Below are positions 49,223 through 58,309 of a stretch of DNA of 64,000 nt, piece by piece. Below the pieces are notes generated by a model. It ran no database searches and was not told the origin of the DNA. It was given only the letters and a program-made list of their open reading frames with translations. The position numbers were made by a program, and so were the translations under genes. Location: positions 1-64,000 of the forward strand of contig CABYIR010000001.1 in the NCBI GenBank assembly GCA_902518955.1, given 5' to 3'. Position 1 is the first letter of the stretch. Each line of letters starts with the position of its first letter. The stretch comes from an uncultured Pelagibacteraceae bacterium. Its GTDB lineage: Bacteria > Pseudomonadota > Alphaproteobacteria > Pelagibacterales > AG-422-B15.

Positions 49223-49583
49223 ATTTTAAATTGGCTTTAAATTTTCTTGGTTTTCCAGTTTTACCGACAGCAACATAAGATAAGTTTCCTGCAGCGACTA
49301 AAACTTCTTTTTTATTAAGCTCTACTCTTCTGGCTTCAAGTGAAAAAGTCATTTTTGAACCTTTAACTGATTTAACATCACCATAAATACAAATGAACTT
49401 TCCCAAATGCATTGGACTTTTAAATTTAACATTAACATCAGTTAAGACGGCCGCTCCACCAGAAACAATCTGTGAATAATAAATGCCTCCGTGTGCAATT
49501 TGTGTGGTAATCCAACCACCATGCCCAGTTCCATAGGGATTGGTGTTTTCAGGCTGACATATATTTCGAATAAGTAATTTCAT
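49221..49583 (-). CDS. Hotdog-fold acyl-CoA thioesterase-like protein
   Basis: NPYGTGHGGWITTQIAHGGIYYSQ..., VNVKFKSPMHLGKFICIYGDV, GKPRKF. Confidence 0.8.
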   Translation of the reverse strand: MKLLIRNICQPENTNPYGTGHGGWITTQIAHGGIYYSQIVSGGAAVLTDVNVKFKSPMHLGKFICIYGDVKSVKGSKMTFSLEARRVELNKKEVLVAAGNLSYVAVGKTGKPRKFKANLK

Positions 49584-49930
49584 TGAGTATTTTTCCTATA
49601 CAAATAAACAATAAAAATTGCTGATACACAACCAAGAATATTAAAAACACCATCAAATATTTCAAAATCTCTATGAGGTAGAAAGAAATGAAGTGTTTCA
49701 ATGAATAGACTTACAATTAGTGCTAGAGAAACACCAAATGAAAAGTTGTTATCTTTTCCATTAATAAGCTGAGCAATTGAACCCAGTATAAAAAATACAA
49801 TAAAATGCATGTGTTTATCAGTTAATGATTCAGGCGTATTGAGATCAGGAACTTCTTTGACATAAAGGTATAGTATTAGCCCAAGGTATCCGTAAAACAA
49901 AAGTTTCATTATGTTTATTGAATTATTCAT
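49580..49930 (-). CDS. VanZ-like membrane protein
   Basis: TDKHMHFIVFFILGSIAQLI, LSLFIETLHFFLPHRDFEIFDGVFNILGCVSA (reads LIVSLFIETLHFFLP in the ORF). Confidence 0.75.
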   Translation of the reverse strand: MNNSINIMKLLFYGYLGLILYLYVKEVPDLNTPESLTDKHMHFIVFFILGSIAQLINGKDNNFSFGVSLALIVSLFIETLHFFLPHRDFEIFDGVFNILGCVSAIFIVYLYRKNTQ

Positions 49931-49968
49931 TGCGTATTGAGCTACCTTATATCAAAATCAGATAATAT

Positions 49969-50640
49969 ATGAAAAATATTATAGTTACGGGAGCCAATAA
50001 AGGTCTAGGTCTAGAGTTTACAAGACAATTATCGAAAGATAATCATGTTATCGCTACTGCACGAAATATATCAAGTGAACACGAATTACATTCATTACCC
50101 AACGTTAAAATTAAAAAGCTAGATCTATTATCTGATGCAACAATTGATCAATTTGTTGAAGATATTGCTGATACTCCAATTGATATATTAATTAACAATG
50201 CGGGCATATTTCACGAAGAACAATTTGAAGGACTTGATCCAAATATTTGGCTAGATGAAATGAAGATTAATGCCTTATCCCCTATTAGTTTAACTCATAA
50301 ACTCATAAAAAATCTTCAAGTAGGATCGTCTAAAAAAGTCATTTTTCTCTCAAGTCAGATGGGTAGCATTGATGACAATTACTCTGGTGGTTATTACTTC
50401 TATAGATCCTCCAAAGCTGCCTTAAATGCATCTGCTATGAGCCTTTCTATTGATTGGAAAGATGAAAATATAGCTGTGTTAATGATGCATCCAGGATGGG
50501 TCAGAACAGATATGGGCACATCTAAAGCTAAATTAAGCATTGAAGAAAGTGTCACTGGAATGCTTAACGTAATTGAAAATTTCACAATTGAGCAAACAGG
50601 CGCTTTTTTAAATTATGCAGGTCAGAAGCTTGAATGGTAA
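49969..50640 (+). CDS. SDR family oxidoreductase
   Basis: IIVTGANKGLGLEFTRQL, INNAGIF, YYFYRSSKAALNASAMSL. Confidence 0.92.
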   Translation: MKNIIVTGANKGLGLEFTRQLSKDNHVIATARNISSEHELHSLPNVKIKKLDLLSDATIDQFVEDIADTPIDILINNAGIFHEEQFEGLDPNIWLDEMKINALSPISLTHKLIKNLQVGSSKKVIFLSSQMGSIDDNYSGGYYFYRSSKAALNASAMSLSIDWKDENIAVLMMHPGWVRTDMGTSKAKLSIEESVTGMLNVIENFTIEQTGAFLNYAGQKLEW

Positions 50641-50837
50641 AAGAGTTTCTTAAAAAATATCGAATTTTTATTTATATTATCATTATAGTCATATTTGCTT
50701 ATGTGAACTTAACAACATTTGATTTATATATGATTTCAAGAAATCCACTTATATTTCTTCAAACAAATTGGTTTGAAATCGTTGTACTATGGCTCTTGCT
50801 TTCGATTTATTACAAGATAAATAAGAACGATGAATGA
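50634..50837 (+). CDS. Small membrane protein, unknown (67 aa)
   Basis: Two TM segments; overlaps both neighbours by 7-8 bp in an operon-like run. Confidence 0.6.
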   Translation: MVKEFLKKYRIFIYIIIIVIFAYVNLTTFDLYMISRNPLIFLQTNWFEIVVLWLLLSIYYKINKNDE

Positions 50838-51450
50838 ATTAGACCTGCCCAATCACTATGATGACTTAGATCTTATTTATAATGAGATTTGGACAAGTCT
50901 TGTAAGAGGAAAAAAAGATTCAAAATCAGAATTTCATCAATGTTATGTTTCAACTCATTCCGATGATTATCCATCACTTCGTACCGTTGTTCTCCGACAT
51001 GCCAACAAAGATAATCTCACAATCAGTTTCCATACAGATATAAGATCCAATAAAATCAATAATATAAATGACAATCCTAATGTAACAGTTTTACTCTATA
51101 GTCATGACAAAAAAATACAGATTCAGATCAAGGGGACGGCTGAAATCAACAATCAGAACGATAGAACGAGTGAGGTTTGGAAGAACATAAGATCATTTAG
51201 TAAAAAATGCTATATTGTTGAGCGGGCTCCAGGCTCAAAATCAGATGTTCCACTATCAGGATACTTGCCAGAACATGAAAAAACTGTGCCTGATGATGAA
51301 ATTCTACAACAAGGATATAAAAATTTTTCCTTAGTTGATATAAAAATCAATAAAATTGAATGGTTATATTTACACAGGTATGGTCATAGAAGAGCTTTAT
51401 TTGAGGTAAGCAACTGTGAAATTATAAATAAGCAATGGCTAACGCCTTAG
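50830..51450 (+). CDS. Pyridoxamine 5'-phosphate oxidase-like FMN-binding protein
   Basis: YPSLRTVVLRHANKDNLTISFHTDIRSNKINNINDNPNVTVLLYS, IEWLYLHRYGHRRALFE. Confidence 0.85.
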   Translation: MNELDLPNHYDDLDLIYNEIWTSLVRGKKDSKSEFHQCYVSTHSDDYPSLRTVVLRHANKDNLTISFHTDIRSNKINNINDNPNVTVLLYSHDKKIQIQIKGTAEINNQNDRTSEVWKNIRSFSKKCYIVERAPGSKSDVPLSGYLPEHEKTVPDDEILQQGYKNFSLVDIKINKIEWLYLHRYGHRRALFEVSNCEIINKQWLTP

Positions 51451-51491
51451 GGTAAGAAAAATTAAATATTTATTAAATGAAAATAGAGTAC

Positions 51492-51707
51492 TCATATTAA
51501 TAAATAAATATTTCCGACAATGAACAATGGTATTTGTAAACCAAAGTTTGTCAAAATTGCTCGATCTGCCATCATATATCCAACAATTGTCCATCCTATG
51601 GCACCTGTTCCGTGAATAAAAATATTTAATGGATAAATATTTAAATTAGTGAGTAATATTCCAATTAGAATAAAGAAAGTGCTTACCCATTTAAGTTGAT
51701 TGACCAT
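51492..51707 (-). CDS. Small membrane protein (71 aa), unknown
   Basis: 2-3 TM; NIFIHGTGAIGWTIVGYMMADRAILTNFGLQIPLF. Confidence 0.6.
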   Translation of the reverse strand: MVNQLKWVSTFFILIGILLTNLNIYPLNIFIHGTGAIGWTIVGYMMADRAILTNFGLQIPLFIVGNIYLLI

Positions 51708-51885
51708 AATAATCCTTTCACATTACTTTAATAAAAATTATTTTAATTTAGGAAAAATACAAAACTAATACAAATAAAATAAGTATTTAATTAAAAAATT
51801 GAAATTTGTAAAAAATAAATAGAGAATATCAATAAGATTTATTTAACTTTAAACGTAAACAATTATTTAGAGTAAAGAAGTTAAT

Positions 51886-52719
51886 ATGAGTGTCTTAACT
51901 ATTATATTAATAGCTGCTGTACTTCATGCATCATGGAATGCCTTTATTAAAAATAAAGGTAATGGTTTTGCTAAAATGACAATACTAGCAACCATCATCA
52001 GTATAATTGTTGCTCCTTTTACATTTTTTGTTGGAGTTCCGCCTCTTGAAACATGTATGTATCTAGGTGTTAGCATTATTGCTCATACAATGTATATGCA
52101 TTCATTAACAAGAGCGTATCAGAATGAAGATTTCTCTGTTGCCTATCCATTTGCAAGAGGCTTGGCCCCTCTTCTTACCGTTATTATACTTTTATTTTTT
52201 TTCAATAGATCAATTTCAATAAACGAGCTGATTGGAATTGGCATTATAATTTTAGGGATATTAATTCTATTTAATGCTCAAAAATTGAAACTAAATTTCA
52301 AAATACTAATCTCACTGCTATATTTTCCTATTTCAATAGTTTTTTATACATTAGTTGACGCCATGGGGGTTAAAACCGCTGAGTCAACCCAGCAATTTAT
52401 AGTTTGGTTATTTCTATTAATTCCAATTCCGATGTTAGTGTATTCACTTGATAATCAAAAAGAGTTGATTGTTTCAACGTTTGTTGAAAATAAGTATTCA
52501 CTCATTGTTGCATCAATAGGCTCGTTAACATCCTATTCACTAGTCTTATGGGCTTATACTCAAGCTCCTATTTATTATGTTGCTTCAATACGAGAGAGCA
52601 GCATTATATTTGCATCATTAATTGGATTAATATTTTTCAAAGAAAAAGGATTGGTAAGAAGATTGATAGCAGCATTTGTCCTTTTTATAGGAGTGATAAT
52701 GTTAGAGCTGGCTTCTTAA
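51886..52719 (+). CDS. EamA/DMT superfamily transporter
   Basis: ~10 TM; HASWNAFIKNK, DFSVAYPFARGLAPLLTVI, YYVASIRESSIIFASLIGLIFFKE. Confidence 0.9.
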   Translation: MSVLTIILIAAVLHASWNAFIKNKGNGFAKMTILATIISIIVAPFTFFVGVPPLETCMYLGVSIIAHTMYMHSLTRAYQNEDFSVAYPFARGLAPLLTVIILLFFFNRSISINELIGIGIIILGILILFNAQKLKLNFKILISLLYFPISIVFYTLVDAMGVKTAESTQQFIVWLFLLIPIPMLVYSLDNQKELIVSTFVENKYSLIVASIGSLTSYSLVLWAYTQAPIYYVASIRESSIIFASLIGLIFFKEKGLVRRLIAAFVLFIGVIMLELAS

Positions 52720-52746
52720 ACGCAATAAAAAAACTTCATCATTAAG

Positions 52747-53742
52747 TTAAACCCCAAATGACTTTTTTAGAAATGCAAAATTAATATCTTCATATCCACC
52801 AGGTATAATTACATAGTGAATTGATAAAACAATTGCTACAGACACTAAGAGACCCATAATCATTTTTAAGAAATCTTTTCCAATAATAGGAAATACATAA
52901 CCAAGTTTATAGTCTGCTGCAGTTGAAGCGATTGCTAATTCTCTGCCACATAAAATACCTACAAATACCCAGGTAGTAGACATTGGTATGTCATTATACT
53001 GCTTAAAATATAATAGAATAAATGCATAAACGCCGTCAATGATAGTCGCAGACCTTACAAACCTAGTTCCTGTTTTATCCAAAACTATTTTTTGTATTCG
53101 TCCACCCTTCTCATAAAAAATATAAAATAATAATGCAGTACACAGCAGCATAATTCCGATTAGCATTGTTAGGGGTAATTCTCTTGGTAAGAATACAGCT
53201 ATATTTGCCATATCATGAGATAACCAGGTATACCAAAGAAAACCAGTTGTTAACCACTGAAAGACTCTCCATTGCTTAATGTTTTCAACCTTATCAAATT
53301 TTTCATTTATAATTCTGGAAAGAACAATCCATATTACATATGCAATAATAGCAGCTAGAGCATATCCCATTATAGATTTAACTAAAACTTTTTCTAAAAT
53401 AACTGTAGAGGCAAATGCTGATAAAACTAAAAATGTTGTAGAAACAGGCACTCCAAATCTAGTGAGCAAAAGCAAGAAGCCGGGTGCAGCAGCGTGATAC
53501 CATTTTATTTCTTGATAAGGAATTTTGTTCAATCTTCCATATGAAATATCTTCATGAATATACCACCCATAAAATAAAGTAAGGCATAATATTGAAGCTG
53601 CTGATCCTGCTAGAATATACCATCTAAATTTTTCTGAATTTGAAGCTATAAAGGTTCCTAAAGTTTGAACACTATCATTTGCTATAACTGAATAAGCGGC
53701 TAGGGTAAAACCTATAATCATGTAAATGGTAGAAATATCCAT
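52747..53742 (-). CDS. PiT-like inorganic phosphate transporter family protein
   Basis: ANDSVQTLGTFIASN, FGVPVSTTFLVLSAFA, PMSTTWVFVGILCGRELA. Start moved from 53808 to 53742 (MDISTIYMIIGF), preceded by GAGGA. Confidence 0.75.
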   Translation of the reverse strand: MDISTIYMIIGFTLAAYSVIANDSVQTLGTFIASNSEKFRWYILAGSAASILCLTLFYGWYIHEDISYGRLNKIPYQEIKWYHAAAPGFLLLLTRFGVPVSTTFLVLSAFASTVILEKVLVKSIMGYALAAIIAYVIWIVLSRIINEKFDKVENIKQWRVFQWLTTGFLWYTWLSHDMANIAVFLPRELPLTMLIGIMLLCTALLFYIFYEKGGRIQKIVLDKTGTRFVRSATIIDGVYAFILLYFKQYNDIPMSTTWVFVGILCGRELAIASTAADYKLGYVFPIIGKDFLKMIMGLLVSVAIVLSIHYVIIPGGYEDINFAFLKKSFGV

Positions 53743-54041
53743 TATCGTTTCCTCACTTGAATAAAAATTAAATAAAATAAAGGCGGATGAAAGAATGTAG
53801 AAAAACATTCAGATAATTCTTGAAAAAAAGCAGCAATCTTCATTGTTTAATAGTTTAATTTAAGAATTGTTTGATCTTTGAATGATTCGAATAATTTTCT
53901 CAATTATTTATGAATAAAAATTAAAAAAATTATCTTAATAACTTTAATTAATATTTCTGAATGAATAATTTTTGTTTTTAAGAAGATTTAAGATTATGTA
54001 AAATATATTTTAAATTAATAAAAACAATGGTATACTAAAGC

Positions 54042-54191
54042 ATGTTAAAAAAATTTCTCAATGAAAAATCTGAACTAGAAAAAAAACTTGATAATATAAA
54101 TCATATTATGGAACTGGTCAGAACGATAGTCCCGCTTTTACTTCTTGTTTTGAATACAATCATTTTATTGAAACTATTTGAGATTATTTAA
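54042..54191 (+). CDS. Small coiled-coil plus TM protein (49 aa), not in supplied ORF list
   Basis: MLKKFLNEKSELEKKLDNINHIMELVRTIVPLLLLVLNTIILLKLFEII*; extended -10-like TGGTATACT just upstream. Confidence 0.5.
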   Translation: MLKKFLNEKSELEKKLDNINHIMELVRTIVPLLLLVLNTIILLKLFEII

Positions 54192-54194
54192 TAT

Positions 54195-54929
54195 TTAAAA
54201 ATTATAGCTACTTTGAAACTTTCTTTTACTGCTCTTTTTAATTAGGTAGTAAGGCAAGAATGTTAAGGCAAATAATAAAGCGCTAGCAACTATTAAATAT
54301 GGAATATGCATTGGTGGATCAGGAAAGAATGACAAAATAGTGCCCACATCTGGCGATTTCATTAGATACCAATAGTTTACACCTTCATCATAATGAATAA
54401 GCAATATGTTTATGATATAAATAAATGGCATCGCAATTAGAGTAACGATAAATATTTTAAGAACGGTTATCCATTTCAGATTTGTAGATAGATTAATACA
54501 TGCAAACATTACTGCTGTTAGCAGTAGCGCATGAGAGAAATAATAAGTGATAAACCTTGCATCAGGAAACCCTAAAGCTAGATCAGGGGTAAGCATTGCT
54601 GCAAGATTACCTGTGAACCCCCAAAAGAAAGCAATTTCAAAGAAAAACTGTATTCTATAAATAAAAAATAATCCCATTGATATTGCAGCTATGTGACAAA
54701 TGTGTATCGGCATAATTTGCAAAAGTGGATCACCATAAAAGTAGAACCGATAAAATGGCTTCACTAATTCATGAGTGATTAAGAGAAATGCAAATACATA
54801 AGAGATATTTCTTATTACCATCTTATTATTTACTGCATAAATAATGAGTGGAATTAAAATAGATGCAGAAAGTATGATACTTAACGTTATTAAGTGTTCA
54901 GCCCCAAATAAGACAAAGCTACTTTGCAT
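54195..54929 (-). CDS. YwaF/TIGR02206-like membrane protein
   Basis: FGAEHLITLSIIL, LLQIMPIHICHIAAISMGLFFI, NYWYLMKSPDVGTILSFFPDPPMHIPYLI. Confidence 0.8.
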   Translation of the reverse strand: MQSSFVLFGAEHLITLSIILSASILIPLIIYAVNNKMVIRNISYVFAFLLITHELVKPFYRFYFYGDPLLQIMPIHICHIAAISMGLFFIYRIQFFFEIAFFWGFTGNLAAMLTPDLALGFPDARFITYYFSHALLLTAVMFACINLSTNLKWITVLKIFIVTLIAMPFIYIINILLIHYDEGVNYWYLMKSPDVGTILSFFPDPPMHIPYLIVASALLFALTFLPYYLIKKSSKRKFQSSYNF

Positions 54930-55041
54930 AATTTAAGGCTAATTCAAAAAAGAAATCATTTAAATCAGTAAATTTGTATTACTTAAGCTACTGATTATAA
55001 ACAGGATTTGAACTGTAGATATGCAACCCTTCCCACCCTCA

Positions 55042-55935
55042 TCAATTAAATAAATTAATAATACCTTTTGCTAATTCTTCAGGTTGATCTTCTTGCGAAA
55101 AGTGACCTGCATTGATTAGTTTGTGATCCATGTTCTGAGCGCCGGGAATAAGTTTTTGAAGAATTTTCTCACCACCAAGAAAGATCTTATCTTCTGAACC
55201 AAATAATGTCAGAGTTGGTTTATCAAATTTTTTAAGCTTCTCCCATGCATCAATATTATCTTGCACAGCTTCATTATCTGGACTTAGAGGTACTAAGCTT
55301 GGAAAATGTCTTGCACATGCAAGATAAGTATCATCTGGAAATGGTGCATTATAAGCAGCAGTTTCATCTTCATCGATCTTGCTGACACAACCACCAAATA
55401 CAACTCTACCACTATTAAACTTTTCAACTGTTTCACAAAAATTTTTCCATGAGTCAAATCCTTCAGATGCACCTTTTCCAATCGGAAGCCCTGTATTTGA
55501 TAGAACCATTCCATTGAATGCATCAGGCATATCAGCAACTAATCTCAAACCAATTAAGCCACCCCAATCTTGACCAAAGAAAGTAATATTAGTTAAATTT
55601 AATTGTTCAATAATGTTTCTGGTCCAGGCTACGTGACGTTCATATGTATAATCAGTCCGCTCAGATAATTTATCAGACTTACCAAAACCAATTAGATCTG
55701 GAGCTATCACTCTTTTACCAGCTTTAGCTAATATAGGTATCATATGGCGGTATAAGTAAGACCAGGTTGGCTCTCCATGAAGCAATAAGACAACATCTGA
55801 GCTCTCAGAGTTTTCATCAACATAATGCATTCGTGCAGTTACGCCTTCACCAACTTCAATGTTGATAAAGTTTTCTTGAAAAGAATAATCTTTTAAGTTG
55901 TCGAAGTATTCACTGGGCGTTCTAAGTACTTTCAT
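55042..55935 (-). CDS. Haloalkane dehalogenase-like alpha/beta hydrolase
   Basis: LLLHGEPTWSYLYRHMIPIL, RVIAPDLIGFGKSDK, FFGQDWGGLIGLRL (Asp nucleophile), GHFSQEDQPEE; start MKVLRTPSEYF preferred over 55962. Confidence 0.85.
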   Translation of the reverse strand: MKVLRTPSEYFDNLKDYSFQENFINIEVGEGVTARMHYVDENSESSDVVLLLHGEPTWSYLYRHMIPILAKAGKRVIAPDLIGFGKSDKLSERTDYTYERHVAWTRNIIEQLNLTNITFFGQDWGGLIGLRLVADMPDAFNGMVLSNTGLPIGKGASEGFDSWKNFCETVEKFNSGRVVFGGCVSKIDEDETAAYNAPFPDDTYLACARHFPSLVPLSPDNEAVQDNIDAWEKLKKFDKPTLTLFGSEDKIFLGGEKILQKLIPGAQNMDHKLINAGHFSQEDQPEELAKGIINLFN

Positions 55936-55985
55936 AAGAAAATGATAGCTGACTGAGATCAATAAAAAAAGGTAAAAAATTAAAT

Positions 55986-56022
55986 AAAAAACCCCCTGCT
56001 ATGAATTAAGCAGAGGGTTTTA
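55986..56022 (-). terminator. Rho-independent terminator of the 57277-56033 operon
   Basis: On minus strand AAACCCTCTGC-ttaattcata-GCAGGGGGTTTTTT. Confidence 0.85.
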
Positions 56023-56032
56023 AATTAAAGGT

Positions 56033-56455
56033 TTAGAGCCAGCCGAAGTGTGCGCCTGCCCTAGATTTTGTTCTTGATAGAACAACTGAGAAAGCAATTG
56101 CTACTATGAACGATGCAATTAATGGTGGAAGAAACACATCTCCCTCAGCAACAATTGTATTGCCCAACGCTCTTAACAAAGAAACAAAAGCAAGGAAAGT
56201 CATTGCTCGGAAATAAACTCTACTTTCACTTGCTGGTACTAATAAAGCCATTATGTTTCCAACCGCTAGTGATAAATAAATATATCCCCATGTTCCCATC
56301 CAAAATAACGTAGCTTCATTTGGAGGAGCGCCGCCAGTTCTTTCCATAAATGCTGCAGCGAAATTGTCGCCTAAAAACATAAATGAATAAAAAATAGCCA
56401 TAAACGTTACAAAACATATTATGACAACTGATACATTATCTTCTAATTTTATCAT
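56033..56455 (-). CDS. 4-TM membrane protein of unknown function (single module)
   Basis: AGGGGAGGT Shine-Dalgarno upstream; N-terminal EDNVSVV... and TM layout resemble the modules of the adjacent protein. Confidence 0.75.
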   Translation of the reverse strand: MIKLEDNVSVVIICFVTFMAIFYSFMFLGDNFAAAFMERTGGAPPNEATLFWMGTWGYIYLSLAVGNIMALLVPASESRVYFRAMTFLAFVSLLRALGNTIVAEGDVFLPPLIASFIVAIAFSVVLSRTKSRAGAHFGWL

Positions 56456-56470
56456 ATATACCTCCCCTAA

Positions 56471-57277
56471 TTAATGTTGACTTTGAAGTCTGAAGAATAA
56501 GATTAGACTTCCGACAAAGTTACCAATTACAACTGCTGTTAGTTGAGCGTTGCCGCCATCTTCTACAGCACCACTGACCTGGAAATTAAGCATCATAGCA
56601 AAGAACATCACTGATATAACAAGTCCAGTTACAATCATAGTCATGCTATAACCACATCTGAATTGATAAAGCAGTGTAATAGTCCATGCGACTGCAAAAT
56701 ACATTAGTCCATCTGCAAATCTCTGAGCAGTTTCTGACATTTCAAGGCCAGGCGTTTGCTCGATGAAACCAGCTGGATTGACAAAATACTGAATGATGAA
56801 CACTACTTGCCCAATGATAGCCAGATACAGAATAACCTGAACAATTTTATCATCAGTTCCCCAAGCAGAGTCAGCTTTATCAATATTAAATGCACCCATT
56901 CCTTTTACCCTAGCAATAACTAGCGCAAGAAAGTTAACAGCAAACAATATTGTTGCAGCCCATCTTTGCTCATCTGCCTCTAAAGACGCTTGTCCAGAAT
57001 ATCCCCACCAAACAAATAATAGTGACAATGGAATTGCGTAAGCAAAGTATGCGCGGTCTAATCCTTTATATCCCATATAGATAATACCAGCTACAGCACC
57101 AAAGTTCATCATTCCATACCAGATTAAGAAAAATATAGTCGTATCATTCGACTCTAGTGATGGATATTGATCAATGATATATGCTGGGTTGAAAAAGTTT
57201 ATAAATGCGTACATTGCAAGGATCGTGTAAGAAATCGCTAAGCAAATCTGTACGACTCTATCGTCAGTTTTAAACAT
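56471..57277 (-). CDS. 8-TM membrane protein of unknown function built of two repeated modules
   Basis: Internal repeat TDDRVVQ...FFNPAYIIDQYPSLES versus TDDKIVQ...FVNPAGFIEQTPGLEM; AAGGGGAGA Shine-Dalgarno. Confidence 0.8.
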   Translation of the reverse strand: MFKTDDRVVQICLAISYTILAMYAFINFFNPAYIIDQYPSLESNDTTIFFLIWYGMMNFGAVAGIIYMGYKGLDRAYFAYAIPLSLLFVWWGYSGQASLEADEQRWAATILFAVNFLALVIARVKGMGAFNIDKADSAWGTDDKIVQVILYLAIIGQVVFIIQYFVNPAGFIEQTPGLEMSETAQRFADGLMYFAVAWTITLLYQFRCGYSMTMIVTGLVISVMFFAMMLNFQVSGAVEDGGNAQLTAVVIGNFVGSLILFFRLQSQH

Positions 57278-57425
57278 ATAGTTCTCCCCTTAATTTATGC
57301 GATATTTTGGAATGATTCATGCTTGAATAAAAGCTAAATTTTTATACCAGAAAACTGGATTTCACTATAAAGTCGCGATTGAATAACTATTCTAATATTC
57401 ACAAAAAGGATTAACTTATAATTAT

Positions 57426-58307
57426 ATGTCGTTGATTCAGTTATTAATTGATGGAATAGCCTCTGGCTGTATTTATGGATTAGTGGCTCTTGGTTTTGTC
57501 TTAATCTACAAAGCAACTGAGACCATTAATTTTGCCCAAGGTGACATCTTAATGTTGGGTGCTTTTGTTGCGTTTTCACTCATTGGCGTTTTTGAATTGC
57601 CATACATACTAGGATTCCTATTAACAGTGCTTATTATTGGCTCCTTTGGTTTTGCACTCGATACAGTTGTTATCAGGCAGGTCATCGGCCAACCCCCATT
57701 TGCAACTGTCATGTTGACCATTGGTTTAGGATTTGTATTTAGAGGCTTTGCTTCAATTTTCTGGGGGACTGATATTTATTCTTTTGCAACTCCATTCTCA
57801 GGAAAAATAACTGAGTTCAATGGATTAATCATTTCATATGTAAACTTATCAATCATAATTGGAACCATGGTTTTGATGACGGGACTTTATTTATTTTTCA
57901 CGTTATCAAAAATTGGTGTGGCGATGAGAGCATCATCAGAAAATCAACTTGCTGCTTACTATATGGGAATTCCAGTTAAATTAATTTTTTCTCTTATCTG
58001 GGCTATTTCAGCGGGAGTTGCGGCAGTAGCTGGCGTCTTACTCGCTCCGATTACACTTGTTGACACGTCAATTTCACTTATTGGATTAAAAGCATTTGCG
58101 GCAGCTGTACTTGGTGGCTTTGGATCAATTCCAGGAGCAATTGTAGGTGGAATAATTATTGGAGTTGTTGAACAATTATGTGGAACATATGAGAATTATT
58201 TATTCGAAGGTATACGAGAAATTTCTGCCTACCTTGTCTTGCTGCTTGTATTAATCATTTATCCTCGAGGATTATTTTCAGATAAGGCAGAGGTTAAAAA
58301 AGTATAA
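57426..58307 (+). CDS. livH: Branched-chain amino acid-type ABC transporter permease (LivH)
   Basis: LIDGIASGCIYGLVALGFVLIYKATETINFAQGDILMLGAF, VLGGFGSIPGAIVGGIIIGVVEQL. Confidence 0.93.
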   Translation: MSLIQLLIDGIASGCIYGLVALGFVLIYKATETINFAQGDILMLGAFVAFSLIGVFELPYILGFLLTVLIIGSFGFALDTVVIRQVIGQPPFATVMLTIGLGFVFRGFASIFWGTDIYSFATPFSGKITEFNGLIISYVNLSIIIGTMVLMTGLYLFFTLSKIGVAMRASSENQLAAYYMGIPVKLIFSLIWAISAGVAAVAGVLLAPITLVDTSISLIGLKAFAAAVLGGFGSIPGAIVGGIIIGVVEQLCGTYENYLFEGIREISAYLVLLLVLIIYPRGLFSDKAEVKKV

Positions 58308-58309
58308 TC

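Noticed and set aside
52548-53497. ORFs 52548..52745(+) and 53279..53497(+)
   Set aside because: Out-of-frame or antisense overlaps with the EamA and PiT-like genes.
53809-54041. Possible riboswitch or sRNA in the AT-rich intergenic region
   Set aside because: Almost pure A/T with no GC-rich stem or terminator; nothing beyond a short promoter-like motif for the 49-aa ORF.
55293-57721. ORFs 55293..55538(-), 55379..55573(+), 56113..56313(+), 57334..57516(-), 57506..57721(-)
   Set aside because: Alternative frames within better-supported genes; no recognisable motifs.
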